Positions 47,930 to 58,200 of a DNA stretch of 64,000 bases are shown piece by piece (within the stretch, counting starts at the first letter, position 1; each line of letters opens with the position of its first letter). The notes below the pieces were generated by a model, which was not told the origin of the DNA, did no database searches, and worked only from the letters and a program-made list of their open reading frames with translations. The stretch is from Ophiura sarsii. Its lineage: Eukaryota; Echinodermata; Ophiuroidea; Amphilepidida; Ophiuridae. The stretch spans positions 58,535,048-58,599,047 of the forward strand of contig CM069447.1 in the NCBI GenBank assembly GCA_035610835.1, in the 5' to 3' direction. Made by a program: the position numbers and the translations under genes.

Positions 47930-48085
47930 CAGTGCCCCCGGCTCCTCCTCCCCCTCCCTTCCTTCTCTCCCCTCCTCCTCTCCTCTCCCCCCTCCCCTCC
48001 CCACCCTCCTCCTCTCCTCCCTTCCCCTCTCCTCCTCCTCCTCCTCCTCTCCCCTCCCCTCCCTTTTCCCCCTCTTTTTTTAACC
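47930..48085. repeat. Polypyrimidine CCT-rich tract
   Basis: About 155 bp almost entirely C and T on the plus strand. It could form triplex or other non-B DNA. Proline/glycine ORFs here are artefacts. Confidence 0.88.
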
Positions 48086-48148
48086 CTCTGGGGACCCGGG
48101 GGGCTTGAGCCCCCAAAGCCCCTCCCCCCTGGGCACGCGCCTGTATTT

Positions 48149-48885
48149 ATCATACGCTAAAGATAAAAGCACATTGGGAAATTCAACTCTAATAATTGCA
48201 CCTATTAAGGGGGCATTATTAGAGTTGAATTTATGTCCACAGTCCAGACCACATCATGAATTATGTCATAAAGTGACAGTTTAAAAACAAATGTAAATGT
48301 CTAGATCCGAGACATTTAATCACAATCCCAGTTTTATAACCATCTCAATTCACCCAACCGTCTGCAATCCACCAGCATTTCATTGATAGTGTTAATGTAC
48401 CTGTTGAACGTATGACCGCGTGTCCACACACGCTTTACTCCTATGGCTACGCCGCGTAACTTACGCCGATTATCAGCTTTGCTGGTGTAAGTGTCGAAAT
48501 AGGCAGCATTCCTTGCTTTAACCTTTGTATCGCATATCACTGAAAATGGTTTTGTTTTGATGCGTGTTCTGATATTTTGGAATTAAATTTAGAAGAAAAA
48601 AAAGGATAATTATATTGTTCGCATTTATAGAAATAAAATTTGACTATTCACATCATCATGTTTTTACTTTCTTTTCAACTTATTAAATTAAGTTCAAAAG
48701 AAAATTCAGTTATTTATTTTGATATATTTTTAAATGTATCGAGATTTTATTTAAAAACACCATTTCGTTATACTACCGTATAGACACACAGCAAGGTCGC
48801 GAGCTTGTAAAACGTTATATCGTAGCACATCACACACCTAGGTCACGATCTTGTAAAAGGTCACACTTACGCGCGATTAGCGTAA
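48149..48885. repeat. Segmental repeat B, third copy
   Basis: This is the continuation of the split segmental repeat (TTATCATACGCTAAAGAT, AAAAGCACATTGGG, ... CACACTTACGCGCG), very similar to 45210-45552. It contains ~360 bp (48330-48690) missing from that copy, and a hairpin at 48179-48232 that is also missing there. Confidence 0.88.
48179..48232. repeat. Perfect hairpin, 18-bp arms
   Basis: AAATTCAACTCTAATAAT and its exact reverse complement are separated by 18 bp. The right arm is absent from the paralogous copy at 45225. Confidence 0.88.
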
Positions 48886-49510
48886 GTACCGTTCACACAG
48901 CCATTTACGCCAGGCGGGGCTACGCTGACCTCGCTTACTCCTCGCTACTCCTGCTTTCACTCCTGCTAAAAAGCGACCGGATTAAGGCGGCGTTACCGGT
49001 AACTTACGCTAATCATCGTTCAGACAGGCACTACTCCATCAGTTACGCGAGTGCTACTCCAAACCACCGCTACTCATTATTACGCCGTCCTTACTCCGCC
49101 TAGTCTGAACGTGACTATAAACTGCTCAGGAGACAAATGAAGGGTATGATATTTCAACATAAAGTTTGGTGTACTTACAGCACTGATAAATGTCAGCATT
49201 GCTGTGAACAAAACTTACCATCGGCGTTAATTTAAATACATGAATGTTAAAACGTTGTTACACTTTTTCATTTTAGACGGGTAGGTGCATATTCGGGAAC
49301 TGTTACCATATTGTTAAACATGGTGACGGCTCCGCCCGTTTTCATGGAATATTGAACACTACTACTCGCCGCGGGTATTACATGTATATTGTTGAGATCT
49401 GTGCTTTATCCAACCTGTATTTTATCCCATGTTAAGATGAGTATTGCCGGTGGTATTTTGTCGAATTCATCATTTACAAGACCGAGCAGTCTCGCGATAA
49501 TGGCAACAGA
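48886..49510. other. Non-coding; short TTACGC/CTACTCC motifs in both orientations
   Basis: GATTAGCGTAAGTACCG (48876) is inverted as GGTAACTTACGCTAATC (48999). CTACTCC and TTACGC units crowd 48905-49110. The rest, to 49510, shows nothing. Confidence 0.45.
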
Positions 49511-49976
49511 ATAGTATTCAACCACATCGACATCATTTATATTTCTTTCAAATATTCATTGGAAATATATGACCGGGAAATATTATTGTAACATCGCGAG
49601 CACTGCACAAAATGTATATCTGTTCATAAGGGGATCAACCTGATGACAAGGTCAACACAACTCCTGCGGAAACGACTCGAATGAAACGCGTCGATATGTC
49701 CTGCAGCTAAGCACATGTAAGGTATCAGCATAGTATTCAACCACATCGACATCATTTACTTTCTTTCAAATATTCATTGGAAATATATATATGCCCGGTA
49801 AATATTATTGTAACATCAGCCATCAGGAGCACTGCACAAACTTAATATCATTCACGGGCTATTCAAAAACAAGCGGAACAACCTGATGACAAGGTCAACA
49901 TAACTACTGCGGAAACGACTCGAATGAAACGCGTCGATATGTCCTGCAGCTTAGCACATCTAAGGCATCACGCTTT
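49511..49976. repeat. Tandem duplication, ~219-bp unit
   Basis: ATAGTATTCAACCACATCGA at 49511 and 49730 begins two copies that share TTTCTTTCAAATATTCATTG, GAGCACTGCACAAA, ACCTGATGACAAGGTCAAC and CTGCGGAAACGACTCGAATG. Divergence is a few percent plus indels. Confidence 0.9.
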
Positions 49977-50094
49977 CACGTTAACACGCAAGTGAATTAC
50001 AATAACACTTCGTCCTCAATCAAGACCTTTCTTTCTTGTATGTCAAGGTTTCCATCATGAAGACGGCTAAACCAAATTAACTTAAATATTTATA

Positions 50095-50438
50095 TTAAAG
50101 GTATATTATGTGATCTTTCCAGGGAACGCCCACAACATCTACAAAAAAATCAGATTTTCTGGCAGATTTACATTTCTGATCATAAATCGTACATACATTC
50201 TAAGTTACAGGGCGATACGATTCTTAATTATTTCAAAATCATGGTTTTAGAGTTTATATTTTCACTCCAAATTCACTCTAAAACCATGAATTTGAGGTAA
50301 TTAGGAATCCAATCGCTCTGTAACTTGGAATGTATGTACGCTTTATGATCAGAAATGTAAATCTGCAAGAAAATCTACTTTCTTAAATAAATCATGAAAA
50401 AGGCGCTCTCTGGAAAAGATCACATAATATGCTTTTAA
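50095..50438. mobile_element. MITE with ~155-bp inverted arms, TTAA-flanked
   Basis: TTAA at 50095-50098 and 50435-50438 flanks arms 50099-50252 and 50276-50434. The arms pair through ATATTATGTGATC, GCAGATTTACATTTCTGATC and CATGGTTTTAGAG. The spacer is only 23 bp. TTAA duplication is typical of piggyBac and Kolobok elements; which of these mobilised it cannot be told. Non-coding. Confidence 0.8.
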
Positions 50439-51070
50439 TAGATGTGTTCGATTGAAAAGTCGTGTGGGTAAATTAATAATGACACCTGTCCAACGCATGG
50501 AAAATTCCTCCATGGTGATATAAGTGTATAACCGTAATACGTTATATGGTAAGTTTGGGATCAACAATAACGCCAATTTTCAACGGGTCAAACATTTCGA
50601 TAACCGTACAGATGATCAAAATGGAACAGAAGCCTTTGGTAATGATGGTAGTAATTTAGCACACACAAAAGGGGAACTCCTATTATCCCTATTTTATATA
50701 TGTATATATTTCGCAGATAAAATCGGATCCCTTTCACCGTAAAAAAAATGCTCGAGCAGAGGTATACTACTGAGCATGCTGAGAGCGTTGCATGAACTGA
50801 TTGACGGAAAGAGGATTTATTTAAAACATCTCCTTTGCTATACTTATCATTCAATCCTATCATCAGGAGTAAAAAAAACGCAACCGCAGTCGAAACATCA
50901 TTATTTTGGTTTAACCTACCGTTCAGCAAACACGTGACTATAAATATAGGCACACAGTTCTTACTACTAGTAGCCAACATTTCCCCAGAGGTAGCTCCCT
51001 TCACAAAATATTCATCCGCAATAATGTGAAGGTGAGTTACAGTTGTATGGACAACGTAGATCAAATCATC
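50439..51070. other. Intergenic, nothing recognised
   Basis: A 169-aa minus-strand ORF overlaps this stretch (50588-51097) but has no recognisable domain, and it overlaps the Penelope remnant at its start. It is probably chance. Confidence 0.45.
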
Positions 51071-51446
51071 AACGCACACAACAAGTATGTTCTTCAATGA
51101 GCTGTCAATATACCCACCAGAAACTGTAACTGTAGAAAACCCACCAGCAAGAAATGTCTACGAGGCCAGTCACCAGCGGTAATATCACAAAAACTTACAT
51201 CGGGGTTTGTGACCCGAATTCAAGATGGGATGGTACAACCATACAATCACATGTCATCTTTCAAGGCAACACCAGAAGAAAGACACAGAACTTAGTAAAC
51301 ACATCACGTGGAAGATATTTAAGAATAAGTCTTACAACATCGGTTGGTATCCATCAAAGACTGTTGCATCCTATAGCATGAGCAAAGAACAGCGACACAC
51401 CTGGCGAGTATTACAAAAAAACGGCCCATTGTTTGGTAATATTTGA
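51071..51446 (+). pseudogene. Penelope-like element remnant: GIY-YIG endonuclease end
   Basis: Three successive frames together look like the C-terminal region of Penelope-like retroelements. Frame one (51071-51150) gives an HNK.VL block, then NCNCRK (Cys at 51125 and 51131), the Cys module before the endonuclease. Frame two (51154-51225) gives VTSGNITKTYIGVC, with TYIG at 51193-51204 as the YIG half of the GIY-YIG motif. Frame three (51225-51446) gives NHT, TELSKHI at 51285-51305 and SYNIGWYP. At least two frameshifts and an in-frame stop (51098) separate the parts. No Penelope RT was recognised upstream. The family call rests on this motif order. Confidence 0.7.
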
Positions 51447-51944
51447 CTATGCACAACTCAGCTTTTTGTTCCGGTGGCATCGTTTGCTCGGCAGATGTCT
51501 TTCAACCAGGGCCATACATTTTGAAATGGCATTCAATATATTAAACGTAATCCTATTAAAACAAATCGTTATCTCGAGAATATCTGATCACTTACCCTGC
51601 GGCATGAAGTTGTCTATATAATTACAGTCGTTGTTAAATGTTACCAATAACTTATTGGTTAGAAAAATGATATCGCAGATTCGACCAGGTGAGGGAGAAA
51701 TATGCACCATCATTCGATATCCACAGTATAGGCCATATCCGCCCGACTCTGAGAATATGAGAGACCAGTTCCATTAGTTTGTACTCGATAACATTCCCGA
51801 GACCGTACCCTGGTCTAAATATAATGAAGGACAAGTGGAGCAGCATGTACATAGAGCCAGGTTATCTATTGTAACTACTGCCCGACGTATCGAGTGCACG
51901 ATACTGTCTCGATACGATAGTCATAACATAAACATCGATATCCT

Positions 51945-51948
<4 letters not shown>
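51447..51948. other. Intergenic, nothing recognised
   Basis: About 500 bp downstream of the Penelope remnant. No further domain was seen. Confidence 0.45.
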
Positions 51949-51978
<30 letters not shown>

Positions 51979-51989
51979 ATATATATATA
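51949..51989. repeat. (TA)n microsatellite
   Basis: Alternating TA with one CC interruption. Similar TA repeats occur just after the next element, at 52406-52417, suggesting it inserted into the microsatellite. Confidence 0.9.
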
Positions 51990-51990
51990 A

Positions 51991-52076
51991 AGCAATGGAA
52001 ATACCCACATGACTTTCCACCAGGGGTAGAGCGACCCGTGGTAGACCAACCCTAAGTCGACCAACCCTGGGTGGAC

Positions 52077-52116
<40 letters not shown>

Positions 52117-52406
52117 GGTTAGGTTTAGGTTTAGGTTTAGGGTTAGAAACAGTCCCTGGGTGGACAGTCCCGGGGTTGTTTTAGAATGATCCGTCCTTAA
52201 ATTTACCTCCCCGACCGCCAACCCCCTGAGTTTTTTAACATATAATTTAGAATGAATATAGTTTCCAAGGTGTTTTTTAAACAGTATTATGGTTTATTCC
52301 GTGAGGGCGCTATTGTAGTCCACCCAGGGTTGGTCGACTTAGGGTGATCAACCCCGGGGTAGACTCTACCCCGGGTGTAAAGTCATGTGGGTATTTCCAT
52401 CGCTGC
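51991..52406. mobile_element. TIR element carrying telomere-like repeats
   Basis: The left arm, from GCAATGGAAATACCCACATG (51992) to CCTGGGTGGACTA (52078), is inverted at about 52316-52405, beginning TAGTCCACCCAGGGTTGG. The arms are ~85 bp with internal GTCGACCAACCCT and GGGGTAGA blocks. Between them lie (TTAGGG)n at 52076-52146 and ~170 bp of other sequence. TA repeats flank both sides. No transposase. The terminal arms and TA-rich target suggest a MITE. Confidence 0.75.
52076..52146. repeat. Interstitial TTAGGG repeats
   Basis: About eleven units, mostly TTAGGG with several TTTAGGG and TTTAGG variants. TTAGGG is the telomeric repeat of vertebrates and many other animals. It is inside the TIR element, not at a chromosome end as far as can be seen. 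Confidence 0.9.
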
Positions 52407-52429
52407 ATATATATATACTCAATATTCTA

Positions 52430-52940
52430 ACATTAAATATAAACAATTCTTATATTTTCGTAATGCGGCACACAACATTTGGTTTGTATGTTAGCATTAT
52501 ATTACTATTATCGTTTTGAAGTTTGCCAACGAACTATCATTCTCACAGCACGGCTGCCAGCATTACGTGTATTTTTCAATGGGTATCCCTGAACAATCCC
52601 ATTTTCGCTTCTCTCTCATTGAACGAAATGCACAAGAAAACTCCCATTAGTCAAACACTAAATATAAACAAAATCTTGTGCATAATTTACTTGCATTTTC
52701 ATAATGCAACATTTGGTTTGCATGATAACATTATTGCATCGTTCTTAAATTTGCCAACGAACTAGTATTGTCACAGCTCGGCTGCCATTATAACAGCATT
52801 TGCTAATGGGTATCACTGAACAACCCCATTTTCGCTTCTCTCTCATTGAACGATATACACAATTATTCAAAATATAAATATAAACATATTCTTGGGCATA
52901 TTTTTTCATATTGCGGCATCAAACATGTGGTTTGTAATTT
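52430..52940. repeat. Diverged tandem repeats, ~215-235-bp unit
   Basis: ACATTTGGTTTG-type blocks at 52475, 52709 and 52923; TTGCCAACGAACTA at 52523 and 52751; CATTTTCGCTTCTCTCTCATTG in the two full copies. Confidence 0.85.
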
Positions 52941-52982
52941 CATTGGGCCTAGTCAACAAATCTGTTTCCTTGAGATTTCAAC

Positions 52983-53460
52983 GTGAACAACATTTGTGGC
53001 GTTAAATTGAGTGCGGTATGCAAATCTGGGCACATGGAATGCTATTTAGCCTAGTCCTGCAGGGAAAACAGCGTATACTTGCGAATTCAATGCGAACGAC
53101 ATTTGTGGCGTTATATTTATTGCTGTTGGACCGGTTAATAACATTTATCTTATACGTAGCTAAAAATGTGATATCTTATCCAAAAAAGCAAATCTGGGCA
53201 CATGGTATGCTATTTAGCCAAGTTAGGCCTAGTCCTGCAGGAAAACAGCGTATTTCATTGCGAATTCAAAGCGAACGACATCTGTTGCGTTAAATTGATT
53301 GCGGTTTACCCGGTTAATGACAACTGATCTTATACGTATAGCTCAAAATGTAATATCTCATCAAAAAAAATCAAACTTATGCACATTTTATGCTATTTAA
53401 CCTAGTTACGTCTAGTCCGGCAGGGAAAGCGGCTTTTCCCTTGCAATTTCAAAGTGAACA
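52983..53460. repeat. Satellite-like array related to the one at 1-850
   Basis: GTGAACAACATTTGTGGCGTT (52983), GCGAACGACATTTGTGGCG (53092) and GCGAACGACATCTGTTGCG (53271) mark units up to ~180 bp. Each has AAATTGATTGCGG-like and CTTATACGTA blocks. The order GCGAA...AC, then AAATTGATTGCGG, then CTTATACGTA parallels the array at 1-850, as does the unit length. Confidence 0.8.
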
Positions 53461-53680
53461 CTTTTCTGCATCTGTATCTGTGGTTGTAATGTTCACGCTC
53501 CTTGAACAGAGCACAATCTAAAACGGGATATATTAGTGATACAATTTTAAGATCCAGCAGGTGCACGTCTGTGTTATCTAGAATGCTGGGATAACCCAGC
53601 GACACCGGTATTTTTGCCGATATATCGATTAGTTGTTTACATCAATATCAGCGGGCCTCTGTTGTTGTCTGGTGCGCTTA

Positions 53681-53819
53681 CACAGAAAGAAAAAAGTGAG
53701 TCATCATCGTAAAATGAGTCACTACATGGACAAAATGACTCATTTTGAGCCATAGTGTGTCACTACACGGACAAAATGACTCATTTTTCGATGATGACTC
53801 GCTTGTTTTTCTTTCTGTG
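53681..53819. mobile_element. TA-flanked MITE with four AP-1-like sites
   Basis: CACAGAAAGAAAAA at 53681 is inverted as TTTTTCTTTCTGTG ending at 53819, and TA dinucleotides (53679-53680, 53820-53821) flank it, as in Tc1/mariner MITEs. The arms continue through GAGTCATCATCG and AAAATGAGTCA. TGAGTCA or TGACTCA occurs at 53697, 53715, 53736 and 53777. Confidence 0.78.
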
Positions 53820-53999
53820 TATAGAACGGACAATTTGCACGCGATCAAACAGCCGTGTTGAAGAATGTAGTAGGCTGACACCTGTAATGTATAAGCATTA
53901 CGTTCCATTTTCCTGTATATTTTCCGATCTATTTTTGACAGGGTGACTGGCCATCAAGCTAGTACTTGCATAAGGACTACCTGGACCACATGTCGGGAC

Positions 54000-54350
54000 C
54001 CAAAAGGCAGTATTGGTCTTGTCCCATGTCTTGCCATGTCTTGCCACATATGTTGACTTTTAGCCCCCATCGGGCTATTTTGTAATACTAACATCTGCTC
54101 TAGGTATACTATATCGTAACTTCTTTCGAAATTTGATTTGAACTTTTGATTTTGATGTTCAAACATTGAATTTCTTAACACAAGAACTTTCAATATTTCA
54201 TAGTTCCAACCAATAATTTGCAGATCCAACACCCATTGACAGCATGCCAGGGGACCTTGAGGATGACCAAAAGCAAGGTTACAGTCTTGCCACATGACCT
54301 GATGACTTATATTGTAATTTCTTTTCGAATTTGAACTTTTGATTTTACAC
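54000..54350. repeat. Dispersed repeat, same family as 29740-30210
   Basis: GGGCTATTTTGTAATACTAA, CATCTGCTCTAGGTATACT, TTGAACTTTTGATTTT and AATTTCTTAACACAAGAACTT follow the order of the units at 29740-30210. The start of a second unit is seen near 54300. Confidence 0.65.
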
Positions 54351-54709
54351 CAGTTTCACCCAGCAAATTATAGGGTGAAGGTTTATAACCTTGAAAAAGC
54401 TTGCTAATCGGGGGTTAGGATAGTCTCAAAATGTTAAGGAGTGGAATAGGAATGTGGTGTAGTTTTAACGAGTAGTTATCGTATGTTGTCAATACATTAG
54501 AGTTAACCAACTCGTTATTTTGGAGTTTTCTTAACTTAAGACGTCTTTTCTTTATATATGGTTGACGTTTATTAATCATCCAATATTGCGTTCATCCGAC
54601 TTAAAAATGGTGTGTGTTTAAAATCTAAGGCAGACAGAAGACGGGTCAAGACATATTTAAATTGCTATTTTGTGTTATTTTTATTTAATTTGGTTTTATT
54701 TCTAAATTA

Positions 54710-54862
54710 CTATTCATAGCGTTCGTCTTTGTTAAATCTAACACCAATAATCTAGGTTCACGACGTATTCTTCTAGATTAACATCGTCTGACGCAGTTAT
54801 TGTCTTTGATTGAAACCTAGATTATTGGTGTTAGATTTAACAAAGACGAACGCTATGAATAG
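54710..54862. repeat. Perfect 49-bp inverted repeat hairpin
   Basis: 54710-54758 (CTATTCATAGCGTTCGTC...) is the exact reverse complement of 54814-54862, around a 55-bp loop. No mismatch was seen. It could be a recently made fold-back copy, a MITE, or a hairpin-RNA source. It codes for no protein. Confidence 0.92.
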
Positions 54863-55256
54863 TCATTAATTACACGAATACCGAGTTAAATGTATTGCGG
54901 TAAGTAACCACGTCTGTTAAACAATGGTATAGTATTATTGTGTTATGAGTGGGCTATTCTACCGATCGACACACCTCCAATCAATAACATGTATTTGCTC
55001 ACAGAAAAGAAACACAGATCTAAAATGATTATGGAATTTGTGTACAGTAAAAAAAAGACTAAAAGTAAATAAATAGTTATGATTGAGCAGTTAATTGTTT
55101 TAGACTATACATATTACAAGAAACACACATTGGCAGGGGTTAAAATGCCAATGAAAGTGAATAATTGAGGAAAAGCCCAACCAGAGGAAATATTCTCTTT
55201 AAAAAGTGTAGACAATATGTATGGTAGTGCTTGATTTTCCAAACGACTATGCTTTA
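54863..55256. other. Intergenic, nothing recognised
   Basis: About 390 bp without ORF or repeat. Confidence 0.5.
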
Positions 55257-58200
55257 AGTGCAATGGACTCTATCCATGGAGGATAGGGTGGCCACGGGGC
55301 CGAGATAGATTTTCTTTATACTTTCATACTTGATAGACCTTAACCCGAAACTAACATATCTGGAAATATTTTTGAAAAATAATCCTTGTTACCATGGCAA
55401 CAGCCAAAATGGCATTTTCGGACGATTATTGCCATTTTGGCATTTTTAATCTTTCAAATTTTCATAATTTGAAGCCTGCGTAACTATTGCACTCAGTGGT
55501 CATGACTTTTTTTTCATTACAAGCTATTGGTAGATGGATACTTAAATGCTTCATTGAATGTATCCAAAAAATTGCCAGGTGTCGCGGAGGGTTATACCAT
55601 TTATTTGAAATAGGGGTGTTTTTCAACTTTTTCAAAGTATGCAAATATACCAATTCTGCATAGCTTACAACCCATATGGTAACGCTCTGATTTCAACGTG
55701 GACCATGTCATGATGAGATGAGACATTAGTCTTGTCAAAAATGTTAATTTGAGTTTGGGGAAAATACTTCCTGTATATGCAGTGTTGCCAGACATTTTCA
55801 CCAAAAATCACATTTTGTTCAAAATCAAAACCACTTTTTATTCTATTTAATGATATGAGACTGGAACTTATCATTCACAGCTAAGTTTTAACAATGGGAT
55901 GTATGTGTTAGACCACTAGAAACTCAAATCTAGTATTTTTGCTTTGTTAACATACTTTAAAACCAAAATGGCCGCCAAATGAATGGTCAAAAGTGGTCAA
56001 AATTCTATACAATAGCATAATATCATCCGAAATGTATGATGAAAATATAATGTTAATGATGGGATGTATGTGTTAGACCACAAGTAACTCATATCCATTA
56101 TTTGTGCTCTGTTAAATAGTTCAAAATCCAAAATGGCCCCCAAAATAGTTCCTAAAGTGGCTGCAAAATTGTCAAATTCCATAAAATGGGATAATATCAA
56201 CCTAAATGTATGATGAAAATATAGTTTTAATGATGGGATGTATGTATTAGACCACTAGTAACTCATATCTAGTATTTTTGCTTTGTTAACATACTTAGAA
56301 ATCCAAAATGGCCCCCAAAATGGCTGAATAAATTGTCGAAATTCCATAAAATGGTATAATATATCAACCAAAATGTATGATGAAAGTATGAAAGTATAGT
56401 TTTAAAATATAAGGATGGTATGTATTAGACCACTAGTAACTCATATTCAGTATATTTGCATTGTAATAACATACTTTAAATCCAAGATGGCCACCAATAT
56501 GGCCGCTGTAAATGTACAAATAGTGTACAATAATCCACAACAGATATTGCAAGAGTGTATTTTACATCACATTCACCAAATAGTTTGTTCGAAACTGCTA
56601 AGCTTTTGCTTTTAGATATAAGGCCCACCTCTATGACAATTTTGACTCTCTGTATCACTTTCCAAAATGGCTTCCAAAGTAGTTAAGTTGATGTTAAATG
56701 ACATAAAACACAATTGTTTTGTATTGTAAATGACCATACTATGTAATACCAATACCCCAAATCTAATAAGACAGCATGCAATATATGTCTATGATAAAGC
56801 CGAGGGGCTGTAGATCTAGTTTGAGTATTTTGAAATATATAAGATGGCTGCAAAAGGTTAAAATAACTGAAATACAGTATTAGTCTTATTGTTAGTGCTA
56901 CATTAGATATGAACAAAATATTATATCTATGGATTTTAATCCACCCAGTAAACGTATCTGTATGTGACAAGGTATGATTGTATCCATATCTTGATCAATT
57001 GGTGGCCACCTGTGGTAATTATTTTGACCATTTGGAGGTAATTTTATTGACCATTAGGGAGTAATTTTAATAAAATGGTCATTATAATGCCCATCTTTAA
57101 CATTACATTGTCAAAATGGAGTCTATACCATTTATTAAGTATACCTTGTCACATATACAAATACGTTTACTGGATGGATTAAAAGCTGTAGATATAATCA
57201 TTTGGTCATATCTAATGTAACACTAACAATAAACTAATACTGTTTTTCAGTTATTTTAACCTTTTGCAGCCATCTTGGATATTTTAAACTACTCAAGGCT
57301 GTATAGATGGGCTTTATAATAGATATAGTGAATACTGTCCTATTACATTTGGGGGTATTGGTATTACATAGTATGGTACAAAACCATTGTTTTAGGTCAT
57401 TTAACATCAACTTATCCATTCTGGCAGCCATTTTGGAAAGTGATACTGAATCAAAATTGTCAGAGGTGGGCCTTATTTCTAAAAGCAATAGCTTAGCAGT
57501 TTAGAATAATACTATTTGGTGAATTTGATGTAATATACACTCTTACAATATCTATTTTGGATTATCATACACTCATGTAGACTATTTTTACATTTACAGC
57601 GGCCATTTTAGTGGCCATCTTGGTTTTAAATTATGTTATTACAATGCAAATATACTGGATATGAGTTATTAGTGGTCTAATACATACATCCCAAAGATAA
57701 AACTATACTTTCATCATACATTTTGGTTGATATTATCCCATTTTATGGAATTTCAACAACTTCTTCAGTCATTTTGGGACCCATTTTGGGGGCCATTTTG
57801 GAATTCTAAGTATGTTAACAAAACACAAATACTAGATATGAGTTACTAGTGGTCTAATACATACATCCCATCATTAAAACTATATTTTTTATCATACTTT
57901 TCGGTTGATATTATGCTATTTTATGGAATTTTGACAAATTTTGACCAGTTTTGGCTATTCATTTGATTTAATTTGGCCGCCATTTTGGTTTTAAAGTATG
58001 TTAAGAAAGCAAACATACTAGATATGAGTCTCTTGTGGTCTAACTCATACATCCCATTGTTAAAACTATACTCTGATCATACATGTTGGTTTAAATATGC
58101 CAATATATAGAATTTTGGCGGCCATTTTGGCGGCCATCTTGGATATAGGTGTGTTAACAGAGCAAAAGTTCTGGATATGAGTATCTAGTGGTCTAAAACA

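Larger units (their letters stand above)
45638..48143. mobile_element. 2.5-kb TIR element with 5-bp TSD (TATTT)
   Basis: The segment starts CATAGGCGTGCGCAGG and ends CCCTGGGCACGCGCCTG, an imperfect inverted pair. TATTT at 45633-45637 and 48144-48148 flanks it. The related sequence at 42190 reads straight through the site, supporting insertion. Inside are a ~105-bp minisatellite (45790-46915), a nested hAT-like insertion, a second hAT-like right end (GTTACGCCACTG near 47428-47439), a TTAAGAACTG-type repeat (47620-47850) and a polypyrimidine tract. No transposase is visible, so the element is non-autonomous or a composite. Confidence 0.7.

Noticed and set aside
47868..48153. Proline-, serine- and glycine-rich ORFs on both strands
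   Set aside because: They arise from the polypyrimidine tract.
50588..51097. 169-aa minus-strand ORF
   Set aside because: No recognisable domain, low-complexity hydrophobic runs, and it overlaps the opposite-strand Penelope remnant. Length is within what AT-rich chance can give.
51862..52221. 119-aa minus-strand ORF rich in Leu/Thr/Asn/Pro
   Set aside because: It translates the telomere-like repeat and TA repeat.
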